Positions 35,975-44,739 of a stretch of DNA of 64,000 nucleotides are shown in pieces (the stretch's first letter is position 1; the number at the start of each line of letters is the position of its first letter). The notes under the pieces were generated by a model. It was not told the origin of the DNA and did no database searches. It was given only the letters and a program-made list of their open reading frames with translations. The translations under genes were made by a program, and so were the position numbers. The stretch comes from Saprospiraceae bacterium (lineage in GTDB: Bacteria > Bacteroidota > Bacteroidia > Chitinophagales > Saprospiraceae), in the NCBI GenBank assembly GCA_028279185.1, contig JANQSS010000042.1, positions 1 to 64,000 on the forward strand, written 5' to 3'.

Positions 35975-38647
35975 ATGAAAATTTACACTATTGCGTTCTT
36001 GATATTTTACACTATTGCGAGCACGAGCCAAACCATTATTGTAAAACCCTACCTACAAGACGCCACGCCTGCTTCTATCGTCATTATGTGGGAAACAGAT
36101 GTGGCTGTCACCGGAAAAGTAAAATGGGGTGAATCGCCTTTTGCCTTAATCGATTCAGTTCCGAGCGTAACGCATACTGGCTCCGGTTCAACAGAAATTC
36201 ACACGGCGAACCTTAATTCATTATCGGCACAAACAAAATATTATTATCGTGTCGAATTGGCTTCAGGCACCGCTTCGGCACTGTACCACTTTAGAACACC
36301 ATCGCTGGCCGAGGACGAGAAAACTGTTCGCTTGATGGCGATTAGTGATATGCAACGAGACGGATCAAACCCGAATAAATTTCATGAAATAGTTAATCAA
36401 GGAATCATTCCAGTAGTTCAGTCGATTATTGACACGTCGTTATCGGAGTTGGATGCGGTATTAATTCCAGGAGATTTAGTTGTGACCGGTGGAAATTATG
36501 GCCAATGGAAAGATCATTTTTTTAATCCGGTTGACAATTTAAGCCCGTATACACCATTTTATCCTGTTCCAGGCAATCATGAATATCATGGTGGCGGTTT
36601 GCCAAACTTTCTTTCTTATTTTCATTTACCTGAAAACGGACCGCCCGCTCTGGTAGAACAATGTTGGTTCAAGGATATTTCGAATGTGCGAATTGTCGGA
36701 TTAAATTCAAATAGCGGAGCAGCCGACAAAACACTTCAATTAAGTTGGTTAGGCGAAATGCTATCCACACTTTGTTCGAATGAAGAAATAGATTTTGTTT
36801 TTGCCGAGCTGCATCACCCTTATAAATCGGAATTGTGGACCCCAGGAGAAAGTGATTTTACCGGAGATATAATCGAATTGCTTGAAAATTTCACAACGAA
36901 TTGCGGAAAGCCCAGTATTCATTTTTATGGACATACACACGGATATTCGCGTGGACAATCGCGTGACCATCAACACTTGTGGGTTAATGTCGCTACCGCT
37001 GGTGGAAATATTGATTATTGGGGTGAATTTTCTAATCAGGACTATCCGGAATTTGTTACCAGCCAGGATGAATACGGTTTTGTTTATGTCGAGTCGGAGG
37101 CAGGCTCAGACCCTGAGTTTCGTTTGACTCGATACAGCCGGGGGGACGAATTTAATTCATTAAATAATGAAATTAGGGATGTAATTGTTGTTCGAAAAAA
37201 TGAAATAGCTCCACAAACACCGTTGGCAATATTTCCTAACAGTGACACGGTCGAGTCATCATGTTTGTTGTTAAAGGCATCTGACTTTAGTGATGGAACT
37301 GACTATCATCAAGCCAGCCATTGGCAAATTGCTAGAAACAACCAATTTTTGCCGAATCAAATAATTGCTCAAAAATGGGCTCAACATAAAAATGATTATG
37401 ATGAAGTTGATTTACAATTGAATGATGACTTGACCGATGAAACATTCGAAAACCTGGCCGCTGATTCTTCCTATTTTTGGCGAGTTCGATACCGCGATCC
37501 ACATTTAAAATGGAGTGAATGGTCTACTCCAGCTTCTTTTTATTTAATTAACACCACTTCAGCAATTACCGGAAATTTAATTAATAATGGCGGTGCTGAA
37601 AATGATACAGCAAATTGGATTGGGCACATCGAATCGCTTATGAGCAATGAATGCAACTCTGTGCCGGCTTTTGCGGGTTCGCATCTGTTTGGGGTTGGCG
37701 GCATTTGTGCTAATGAGTCCAATCTCGGTGAGGCGTATCAGGTAGTTGACCTTAGTCCATATGCGAACCAGATTGCACAAGGAAATGTCGGCGCAGAATT
37801 GATGGTGTATATGCGCGACTTTTCAGGCAGCGATGTGCCTTCGGCATACATGACTTTTTTTGACAGCCTCGGTGCTCTTATTTCCACGTCAACATCCATT
37901 TCAAATGCATCTGCGACATGGCTCCAGCGAAATGTAACGCATCAGATTCCAACAGATGCACGGAGTATGCGCGTGCAATTACAGGGTGTTAGGAATGCCG
38001 GTTCGGATAATGACAGCTACTTTGATGAGATAAGCATGCATTTGGTAACAGTAGTTGACTGCGCCAATTGTTTTGCAAGTGCCCTTGGCCCGTATATCGA
38101 TAATGATGAAGATGGATTTTGTGCCGATATAGACTGTCAGGATCAAGACTCGCTTAGTTATCCGGGCGCATTGGAACTTTGCGATGGAATCGATAATAAT
38201 TGCGACGGGCTAACGGATTCGGGTGATACCGTGGCCTGGACAGGTGCAGGTGATGGTGTATCCTGGCACGATGCTGACAATTGGGACCAGCAAATCATAC
38301 CCTTACCTTGTCAACGTGTTCTTATTAATACGATGGATAGCATTGCTGTTGCATCGCACGTTATCATCAAAGGCCTTGAGGTAGTCTCTGGTTTTGTGCG
38401 CATTGATAGTGGTACCTTATTTCATATTGAGGGGCATGATGATAATGTGACCCCGGCATGCCATGTTGCAGGCACGTTTGTCAATGCAGGGCGTATGGAC
38501 ATCTCCACATCAGCTGGCGAGGGGCTGCGGCTTATAGGCTTATTGGTTAATTTGGGTCGAATCTACATCAACGATATAGAGTTGACTCGACTTGAAGTTG
38601 AGCTCGGTGGAGAATTTGTGAATGAGGCGGAGTTGGAAGTGGAATGA
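35975..38647 (+). CDS. Secreted purple-acid-phosphatase-like metallophosphoesterase, multidomain
   Basis: An 890-aa protein with a signal peptide (MKIYTIAFLIFYTIASTSQ; a start six codons upstream is possible). A fibronectin-III-like PAP N-domain (residues ~20-110) precedes the phosphoesterase core with ISDMQ, GDLVVTGG, GNHEYHGG, ELHHPYKS and GHTHGY. Then come a beta domain, a carbohydrate-binding-like region (GNLINNGGAENDTANW), a MopE-type metal-binding motif (DNDEDGFCADIDCQD, CDGIDNNCDG) and a C-terminal beta-helix tail (GDGVSWHDADNWDQQ). It is probably exported by T9SS-related means and releases phosphate from organic esters. A terminator overlaps its stop codon. Confidence 0.87.
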   Translation: MKIYTIAFLIFYTIASTSQTIIVKPYLQDATPASIVIMWETDVAVTGKVKWGESPFALIDSVPSVTHTGSGSTEIHTANLNSLSAQTKYYYRVELASGTASALYHFRTPSLAEDEKTVRLMAISDMQRDGSNPNKFHEIVNQGIIPVVQSIIDTSLSELDAVLIPGDLVVTGGNYGQWKDHFFNPVDNLSPYTPFYPVPGNHEYHGGGLPNFLSYFHLPENGPPALVEQCWFKDISNVRIVGLNSNSGAADKTLQLSWLGEMLSTLCSNEEIDFVFAELHHPYKSELWTPGESDFTGDIIELLENFTTNCGKPSIHFYGHTHGYSRGQSRDHQHLWVNVATAGGNIDYWGEFSNQDYPEFVTSQDEYGFVYVESEAGSDPEFRLTRYSRGDEFNSLNNEIRDVIVVRKNEIAPQTPLAIFPNSDTVESSCLLLKASDFSDGTDYHQASHWQIARNNQFLPNQIIAQKWAQHKNDYDEVDLQLNDDLTDETFENLAADSSYFWRVRYRDPHLKWSEWSTPASFYLINTTSAITGNLINNGGAENDTANWIGHIESLMSNECNSVPAFAGSHLFGVGGICANESNLGEAYQVVDLSPYANQIAQGNVGAELMVYMRDFSGSDVPSAYMTFFDSLGALISTSTSISNASATWLQRNVTHQIPTDARSMRVQLQGVRNAGSDNDSYFDEISMHLVTVVDCANCFASALGPYIDNDEDGFCADIDCQDQDSLSYPGALELCDGIDNNCDGLTDSGDTVAWTGAGDGVSWHDADNWDQQIIPLPCQRVLINTMDSIAVASHVIIKGLEVVSGFVRIDSGTLFHIEGHDDNVTPACHVAGTFVNAGRMDISTSAGEGLRLIGLLVNLGRIYINDIELTRLEVELGGEFVNEAELEVE

Positions 38648-38672
38648 GAAAGTGGTCTGCTTCTCTTTTTTT
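38646..38672 (+). terminator. Terminator of the phosphoesterase gene
   Basis: A 5-bp stem GAGAA / TTCTC with a 10-nt loop, then seven Ts. It overlaps the stop codon. The stem is short but the U tract is strong. Confidence 0.6.
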
Positions 38673-38892
38673 AGTTTTTATTTTGATTTGGACTCGTGTA
38701 CTTGCATTGAAATAAAACGTGTATACTGTTTGTTGTTCAAATGCAAGAGTTATGAGAACGAAGTCAACATTGACACTCGAGTAAAATATGATCGCAGAGG
38801 CCAGGTTGTATGCGATGGAGAAAGGGCAAAGCCGCTCAAGTCAATAATATTTCGGCTACAACGATATGAAACCATAATTTACCATTATATAA

Positions 38893-39348
38893 ATGCAACC
38901 AATTCACACCGTTTACAATAACGCTGAAACGCTGGTTTTTCCCAATGCGATTACATTGAAAATTTTACTATCGGGTGCACATACCAATGGAAACCTGGCT
39001 GTATTTGAAGATATCGTGGAACCGAGCGTAGGTCCTGGAAGACATATACACCACGAGCAGGACGAGACATTTTTCTTTTTGGAAGGGCAGTTCATCGCAG
39101 AGGTTGGTGGCCAAATGTATGAATTCACTCCAGGTGACGTGGCCTTTATTCCCAGAGGAACCGTGCATGCATTTAAAAATGTCGGAAGTAGTAAAGGAAG
39201 ACTGCGGTACATTTTTTCTCCTGCAGCGACGATTGAGGAAATGTTTAGGGATTTCTACAGTGCACTACAAGATGGAAGCTTTTCGTTTGATAAAATGGCA
39301 GAAATTTCTTTGAGGCATGGACAAGAATTTGTTGGACCTCCGTTGTAA
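38893..39348 (+). CDS. Single-domain cupin protein
   Basis: A 151-aa protein with one cupin fold. Metal-binding motif 1 is GRHIHHEQDETFFFLEGQF and motif 2 is FTPGDVAFIPRGTVHAFKN, so the His, His, Glu and His ligands are all kept. Such proteins range from dioxygenases to epimerases and storage-like binding proteins; this one has no second domain to decide. It is not clearly in an operon with the AraC gene 182 bp downstream. Confidence 0.8.
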   Translation: MQPIHTVYNNAETLVFPNAITLKILLSGAHTNGNLAVFEDIVEPSVGPGRHIHHEQDETFFFLEGQFIAEVGGQMYEFTPGDVAFIPRGTVHAFKNVGSSKGRLRYIFSPAATIEEMFRDFYSALQDGSFSFDKMAEISLRHGQEFVGPPL

Positions 39349-39530
39349 GTATGCCAACCTTGAAAGCAATTTTAATTACATGTGATCGGTTTTAACTAAA
39401 ATAAATAGATGAATGACTAAAATATCTGTAGCCTTCATCTAGCGATTGACTCCATGCAAATGTGTTGACATTACAGCTCTTGTGAATAGTAGCCAATAGG
39501 AAGGAATAAAGTAGTGATAAAACTGCAGAA

Positions 39531-40355
39531 ATGAAACATATTGTTCTCGGAAAAGAGATAGCGGTCGAAAAAATAAGCTATGATAATCCGTATAGGTTTG
39601 ATCAATTACATAGGCATAAATACTTTGAATTTCTTCTATTTGACATAGGGTTAGGGGGTAAGCAGATTGTTGATTTTATTGAATACGAAAATTCTTCTAA
39701 GTCACTATTTCTTATTACACCAGGTCAAGTGCATTTGATGAAAAGACTTCCGAAAGAAAATGGGATATTAATTCAATTTAATAAAAATGCACTGAATCAA
39801 GCTATATCTCCGCTTAAAATTAATTATTTTTTTAGAGTACTTTTAAATACAAAAATTGAACTTTCTGAAGACCAATATCATACGATTTCACTGCTGTTCC
39901 AAAGTATTAAAAAAGTGCATGACAGCAACACGGCGCTACGACACCATAAGTTGATTCGACTATTGGGTTTTATACTATTTGAAATTTTCGAAATTAGTTC
40001 TAAAAATGTTGAATCATTTCACATAGATAACATCGCTTATCAATTCTTAAACATGGCACAAGAGTCGATAAAAACTATGAAATCGGTACAAGAATATGCG
40101 AAGTTGTTGAATGTTTCAACTACGAAGTTGACCAAGAAAGTCAGTATGCATATTGGCAAGTCTCCTCTTCAGGTTATACATGATATATTGCTAACCGAAA
40201 TTAAAAGACTCATGATAGTCGAACAATTATCGCATAAGGAAATAGCGTTTGAATTAAACTTCGACAGTCAAAGCTCCTATAGCAGGTTTATAAAGAAGCA
40301 CACAACATTAAGTCCTTCGAATCTGAAAAAGGAATTAGGTCAAATTGCACAATAA
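39531..40355 (+). CDS. AraC family transcriptional regulator
   Basis: A 274-aa protein. An N-terminal cupin-like sensing part (DQLHRHKYFEFLLFD, LITPGQVHLMKRLP) is followed by two HTH motifs at about residues 175-270 (SVQEYAKLLNVSTTKLTKK, SHKEIAFELNFDSQSSYSRFIKKHT). It lies 86 bp upstream of the intradiol dioxygenase gene in the same direction and is its likely regulator. A paralogue with the same layout is at 46535. Confidence 0.88.
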   Translation: MKHIVLGKEIAVEKISYDNPYRFDQLHRHKYFEFLLFDIGLGGKQIVDFIEYENSSKSLFLITPGQVHLMKRLPKENGILIQFNKNALNQAISPLKINYFFRVLLNTKIELSEDQYHTISLLFQSIKKVHDSNTALRHHKLIRLLGFILFEIFEISSKNVESFHIDNIAYQFLNMAQESIKTMKSVQEYAKLLNVSTTKLTKKVSMHIGKSPLQVIHDILLTEIKRLMIVEQLSHKEIAFELNFDSQSSYSRFIKKHTTLSPSNLKKELGQIAQ

Positions 40356-40441
40356 ACAATTGAAATAGCTAAATCATTCGGTAGGAGTTGTGTTAAATTT
40401 ATGCGGCCACCTTTCAAATTGCAAATTTAATAAGCCTGGAT

Positions 40442-41398
40442 ATGGAAAAGCATACTAACGATCGACGTCAATTTTTAAAAAACTCTTCACTTGCTGCCCT
40501 CGCATTTACTACCCCAATTGTTTCCCATAGAACCAGTGCTTCTAACTCAAGTTCTGAAGAAAATACTCTGGTTTGTGACAGAACAACACTTGATTATTAT
40601 GGAGAAGGCCCTTTCTATACCGATAATCCACCTGTTATCCAAGGTGGTCAACTAGCCAATACGGACGAACCAGGTAATCGGATGATAATAAGTGGACGAG
40701 TGTTTAATTTGGACTGTTCAGAGTATATTCCCAATACAATCATCGATGTTTGGCACGCCGATCATAATGGGGCCTATGATAACCAGGGCTACAACTTACG
40801 TGGGCAGACTCTATCAAATGATCAAGGGTTTTATATGTTTGAAACGATAAAACCGGGTAAATATTTAAATGGAAATATGTTCAGACCATCGCATATTCAT
40901 TATAAAATTACCGCTCCCAATTATCCAACATTAACAACACAACTTTATTTTGAAGGTGATCCGGATCTTCAGACAGATGCCGCCTCTTCTATAACAAGCG
41001 GGCAATATGATGCACAACACCGAATTATCCCTTTGACCGAAAACACCAACGGAATTTTGGAAGGCACCTGGGATATTGTAATAAATGGCGATGGTATTGC
41101 CACCGGAGTGAGTGATATACACCTGGATAAAGGTATAATTTATCGAGCAGGACCAAATCCGTTTTCAAATACAGTTAATATCCGCTATGGTGTGTATCAC
41201 AAGGCGAAAGTAAGTCTTTTGGTTTTCGATATGAAGGGACGTACAGTAGCTACTTTGGAGGAAAGAACACTATCTGCAAACCAGTACGATGCAGTTTGGA
41301 AACCCGAAGGAGACTTACCCAACGGGCATTATTTTATTGCGTTGAAAATAAATGACCTTCAAGTACACTATTTAAAAATTGTTCGACAGAAAGTTTAA
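40442..41398 (+). CDS. Exported intradiol ring-cleavage dioxygenase with T9SS C-terminal domain
   Basis: A 318-aa protein. The N-terminus has a Tat-type motif (NDRRQFLKNSS) and a hydrophobic stretch. The catalytic core keeps all four Fe(III) ligands: Y112 (WHADHNGAY), Y141 (KPGKY), H151 and H153 (RPSHIHY). It therefore probably opens catechol-type rings outside the cytoplasm. From about residue 235 there is a T9SS type A sorting domain (AGPNPFSNTVNIRY, VFDMKGRTV, LPNGHYFIAL, YLKIVRQ). The combination of Tat-like export with T9SS sorting is unusual. It follows an AraC regulator gene. Confidence 0.87.
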   Translation: MEKHTNDRRQFLKNSSLAALAFTTPIVSHRTSASNSSSEENTLVCDRTTLDYYGEGPFYTDNPPVIQGGQLANTDEPGNRMIISGRVFNLDCSEYIPNTIIDVWHADHNGAYDNQGYNLRGQTLSNDQGFYMFETIKPGKYLNGNMFRPSHIHYKITAPNYPTLTTQLYFEGDPDLQTDAASSITSGQYDAQHRIIPLTENTNGILEGTWDIVINGDGIATGVSDIHLDKGIIYRAGPNPFSNTVNIRYGVYHKAKVSLLVFDMKGRTVATLEERTLSANQYDAVWKPEGDLPNGHYFIALKINDLQVHYLKIVRQKV

Positions 41399-41790
41399 GT
41401 AGACGGAAACAGCTTTCTCTTTCTCCATAATAAAATTAGAGAGAGAAGCTTATATCGCGACTTTATGTATTTTAACCTCTAAGGTATTTTCGGTTAGATT
41501 ATGATGCCCTTTTAATACACGGATAGGAGTTATTTAATCACTAAAGGTTGGTCTTCATTTCGCTGAATTCCGTCACTGAGTAATTGGCCAATATAGATAC
41601 TCTTTATTAAGGCCTTGAGGAGTCCATATGTTAGAAATGGGTATTTCTTTAACCGCGAATTAAGAAAAACATATTATGTCTTCAGCATGGGTTTTAACGC
41701 TCAATTAAACCGATCCTTGAAACCAATTCCCGGTAACGATATACTATCGTAAAGAACTGCTAGCTTACATAGCCATAGTGAATCTGTCTC
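41399..41790. other. Intergenic region with a stem-loop and a possible T9SS remnant
   Basis: 392 bp. At 41411-41450 AGCTTTCTCTTTCT pairs imperfectly with AGAGAGAGAAGCT, a likely terminator of the dioxygenase gene without a U tract. A remnant on the minus strand is listed separately. The rest is unremarkable. Confidence 0.5.
41530..41673 (-). pseudogene. Possible remnant of a T9SS C-terminal sorting domain
   Basis: Between two in-frame stops, 47 codons on the minus strand read ...KALIKSIYIGQLLSDGIQ then RNEDQPLVIK and a TAA. The pattern aromatic-IGQLLSDG...LVIK-stop resembles the last beta strands of T9SS type A domains. There is no start codon, so it would be the decayed end of a lost gene. 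Chance resemblance is possible. Confidence 0.3.
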
Positions 41791-42480
41791 ATGAAATACG
41801 CTTTAAGCCTAATAATGTGGTGTTTTTTACAAATCAACATAACCCCTGTACAAAGTAAGCTTGAATTGAGTGCTGGGTTGAGTGTTGATTGGGTCCATAC
41901 GAGTACAGTGCAATTAATTAAGATGGATCACCAAGCGATGTACGGTGCAGAAGTACTGATTAGGAAAAAAGTGGAGAGCACCGAAGGACACATAGGCATT
42001 TCATATAGCAGATATAATTCGACGGTGGACAATTATTCAGTAAGTTTCGGATGCGATCTATTACCCAATGGAGAAGCCGACATGTATAATTCGTACTCGG
42101 AATATAGGTCGAAGTACCGCTGCGTGGGAATACCGCTTGGGGTTATTAGGTTAGTCAAAAACACGAATGATAAATTAAAATATCGAATTGGAATGCAACC
42201 CATAATACCTATTGGTACTCGTATTACTCCTTTTTATATAGAGTGCAGTGACCCGACTCTGCCCACTATCGAATATACATCGGGAAAGACAAATACAGTC
42301 GTTATGGTAGAAGTCGGCTTACGATGCATTCCTTTTAAATTCGACGGTTTCCGAATATACTTTGAGCCGGAAGCAACCGTTGGATTGAATAAAATGAAAA
42401 TTGGAGGGGTTGTGCCTTTCGCCAATTCCAGTCGCTCGAGAATTTGGACATTTGGGTTGCAAGTGGGTGTGGACTTTTGA
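41791..42480 (+). CDS. Predicted outer membrane beta-barrel-like protein
   Basis: A 229-aa protein with a signal peptide (MKYALSLIMWCFLQINITPVQS) and alternating beta strands (KLELSAGLSVDWVHTS, EGHIGISYSRYNSTV, KYRIGMQPIIPIGTRI, IYFEPEATVGLNKM) ending WTFGLQVGVDF. A C-terminal Phe closes the last strand, as in outer membrane barrels. Small barrels of this type are common in Bacteroidota. Function unknown. Confidence 0.65.
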   Translation: MKYALSLIMWCFLQINITPVQSKLELSAGLSVDWVHTSTVQLIKMDHQAMYGAEVLIRKKVESTEGHIGISYSRYNSTVDNYSVSFGCDLLPNGEADMYNSYSEYRSKYRCVGIPLGVIRLVKNTNDKLKYRIGMQPIIPIGTRITPFYIECSDPTLPTIEYTSGKTNTVVMVEVGLRCIPFKFDGFRIYFEPEATVGLNKMKIGGVVPFANSSRSRIWTFGLQVGVDF

Positions 42481-42625
42481 TAAAGCTGTGGTTGCGTTTG
42501 TTTGTGGATTACATTGATAAAGTAAATCGTATTCCTAAAACGAACCTATACATTGGTTTGTCTATTTTTCATAGAGCAGAAAGATTATTGGATCACCAGG
42601 GCTGATTCGTACTCTTAATTTTTTC

Positions 42626-42633
42626 TATCTTTG
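42626..42633 (+). promoter_or_regulatory. Bacteroidota -7 box (TATCTTTG)
   Basis: Exact match to TAnnTTTG, 31 nt before the ATG of the T9SS protein. No TTG at the expected -33 distance. Confidence 0.5.
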
Positions 42634-42664
42634 TATTGAACACGTTTAATTACCCGCAAACACT

Positions 42665-44227
42665 ATGAAACACAAGACACAATCAGTAAGCCACTTGTTG
42701 AACACTGTAGTCATTCTATTCCTATCTTTTAGCACCGTTTCGATTCATGCACAAGGTTTGATGCTTTTACAGGGATTGGAATACGATCATATAGCGACGG
42801 CTTCTGGCCTGGGGCAGTCTTTTTTTGGTAAAAAAATGGATAATGGAGAATTATTTTTTCTCGCAACGTTTAGGCTGCATCCGCGTTCCTTATGGAAAAC
42901 AAATGGCACACCGGCGAGAACAGAAGAATTGATTACCCCTACCGGGTACTTCGATTGGCAAGCGGTATATTTTTTGGATAACCATATCTTATTTGATAAG
43001 AATGATGACCATTTATATGTGTATGACATAAATTCTCAATTGGAGACCGACTTGGGAGATATAGGAGAAGTGCGATTTTCAACTCCAATACGAGTGGACG
43101 AAGATGAATTCATATTGCTAGCAGATAATAATGATTTAACTGAACTGTGGCGAACAGATCTGACAGTCGCTGGAACGAATGAAATTGTGGACATGGGGCC
43201 ATACCTTTCCTCATTCAAATTGTCCGCAAGCACTAAAGGAGCAGTATTGTATAGGACGAACAACTCTGATTATGAGCCACAACTTTATAATTTTTCGACT
43301 AATACGTTAAGTGACATATTAACTTTGGTAAGCCCTCTTTTGGATATTACAGAAGTAGAGGACGCCTATATTTATGACAAGTATATTTTTATTAACGGAA
43401 GAAATAATTTTCAATTCGAGTCCTTTATATATGACATAGAATTGAATACCGTTCACGATGCGCCTTCGTTACGAGAGGTTGACGAGTTAATTGAATACAA
43501 CGGAGTTGTGTACATCAAAAATGGACCGCAAATTCACCGGTTTGACCCGAGTACTGTGACGTTAAATCGAGTTGTATTCGGGGTTGCCGGTCTAAGTACT
43601 GTGCTGCAAGACGACAACTTATTGTATCATGTTCATGACCCAAATGATTTTGTTAATTATCCGATCCATGTGTTGGATATGGATGTTGACACAACATATG
43701 AATTACCGACTACAAATATTGGGCGCACGAATTACGATAATGAAATGGCGCTATACGGCAACAGCCTGTATTATTCTAAACGTGAGTTTCCACACACGTT
43801 TTTGTACAAGTACGATTTTCAAACATCTTCGGCAAGCTTGATCGATACGATTGCGAATAATAATGGTGCAATAACAATCAGGAACGTAATTGAACAAGTG
43901 GGAGACCATTTAGTCGTTTCGGTTTACGATACGACACAAGCGCATGAGCTATTCTATCTTGAAGACAATTCGGGAATTCTTCTTCCTTTTTCCAATAACC
44001 ACGAAGTTCTTGTGTTTCCTAATCCAACGGAAAGATATATTGAATTAAAGGGTGTGAACGCAGATTATGGTCTGACCTACATCATTTACGACATAGCGGG
44101 GAAAGCTGTATTAAAAGCGGAGAACGATATAAATAAGTTGGATGTATCAAACTTAATTGCAGGTCAATATTTTGGTGTCATGAGCCAAAATGATGAGGTT
44201 TGGAGGTTTAGCTTTGTTAAACAATGA
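42665..44227 (+). CDS. Secreted protein with T9SS type A sorting domain
   Basis: A 520-aa protein. A signal peptide (about residues 1-30) is followed by a long region resembling ELWxTDGT-type propeller repeats of Bacteroidota surface proteins (for example RSLWKTNGTPARTEEL and TELWRTDLTVAGTNEIVDMG). The last ~75 residues form a T9SS sorting domain (VLVFPNPTERYIELKG, IYDIAGKAVLKAE, LIAGQYFGVM, WRFSFVKQ). So it is exported and anchored at the cell surface. No catalytic motif. Confidence 0.82.
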   Translation: MKHKTQSVSHLLNTVVILFLSFSTVSIHAQGLMLLQGLEYDHIATASGLGQSFFGKKMDNGELFFLATFRLHPRSLWKTNGTPARTEELITPTGYFDWQAVYFLDNHILFDKNDDHLYVYDINSQLETDLGDIGEVRFSTPIRVDEDEFILLADNNDLTELWRTDLTVAGTNEIVDMGPYLSSFKLSASTKGAVLYRTNNSDYEPQLYNFSTNTLSDILTLVSPLLDITEVEDAYIYDKYIFINGRNNFQFESFIYDIELNTVHDAPSLREVDELIEYNGVVYIKNGPQIHRFDPSTVTLNRVVFGVAGLSTVLQDDNLLYHVHDPNDFVNYPIHVLDMDVDTTYELPTTNIGRTNYDNEMALYGNSLYYSKREFPHTFLYKYDFQTSSASLIDTIANNNGAITIRNVIEQVGDHLVVSVYDTTQAHELFYLEDNSGILLPFSNNHEVLVFPNPTERYIELKGVNADYGLTYIIYDIAGKAVLKAENDINKLDVSNLIAGQYFGVMSQNDEVWRFSFVKQ

Positions 44228-44739
44228 CGTTTATGTAAGTCAATGACGGGCAGGGTTCTTACTCCATTTCCCATTCTTACGAATAATGCCGTTGCCATTC
44301 AAAATCGTTATCAGTCATAACAAAATAAGTGCCTGGCAAGGATAAATGCGATCATATTAGATGGTGAATCAATGCATATGATCAGCAATGATCAATCTTC
44401 TTAGAATAGCGTTATTGGCGTAATTATGAGCGATGTGAAGACCTGTGCAACCCCCCAGAGCAAATGGACTTTTCTCATAACCTAAATATGAGTAATAGTT
44501 GTTTTGCCGGCTTCTTATGGTGAATAAGAGTCTGGTAGGTTTATGGTATAGTATAAAGGACTATTTTATTTTAACTTATTAAAAATACAAAAAAACTGAA
44601 CTCATCAAGAATAGTATTGCTTAAGGTGATTAATCAGAGCGCAGGGTCGGTGTTTCGTATTAAATCGTTAGGTGGCTTGATATTTAGCAGGCAATTAAAA
44701 AATGCGTAGCTTTAAATATAGAATGTTAAATGCCCAAAA
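44228..44739. other. 512-bp intergenic region, mostly featureless
   Basis: No RNA gene or strong hairpin seen. On the minus strand at 44277-44348 a short open stretch reads SLPGTYFVMTDNDFEWQRHYS before a stop, weakly like a T9SS domain end; confidence in this is low. A -7-like box for the next gene is listed separately. Confidence 0.4.
44707..44714 (+). promoter_or_regulatory. Possible -7 box (TAGCTTTA)
   Basis: Seven of eight bases match TAnnTTTG, 25 nt before the ATG of the TPR lipoprotein. Confidence 0.4.

Noticed and set aside
35651-36031. 126-codon minus-strand frame between dnaN and the phosphoesterase
   Set aside because: Overlaps the phosphoesterase signal peptide region and has no protein-like pattern.
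38622-38921. 99-codon frame between the phosphoesterase and the cupin gene
   Set aside because: It crosses the phosphoesterase end, a terminator and the cupin start; composition looks random.
44228-44739. tRNA or other RNA gene in the 512-bp gap
   Set aside because: No cloverleaf, TTCRA arm or stable hairpin found by eye.
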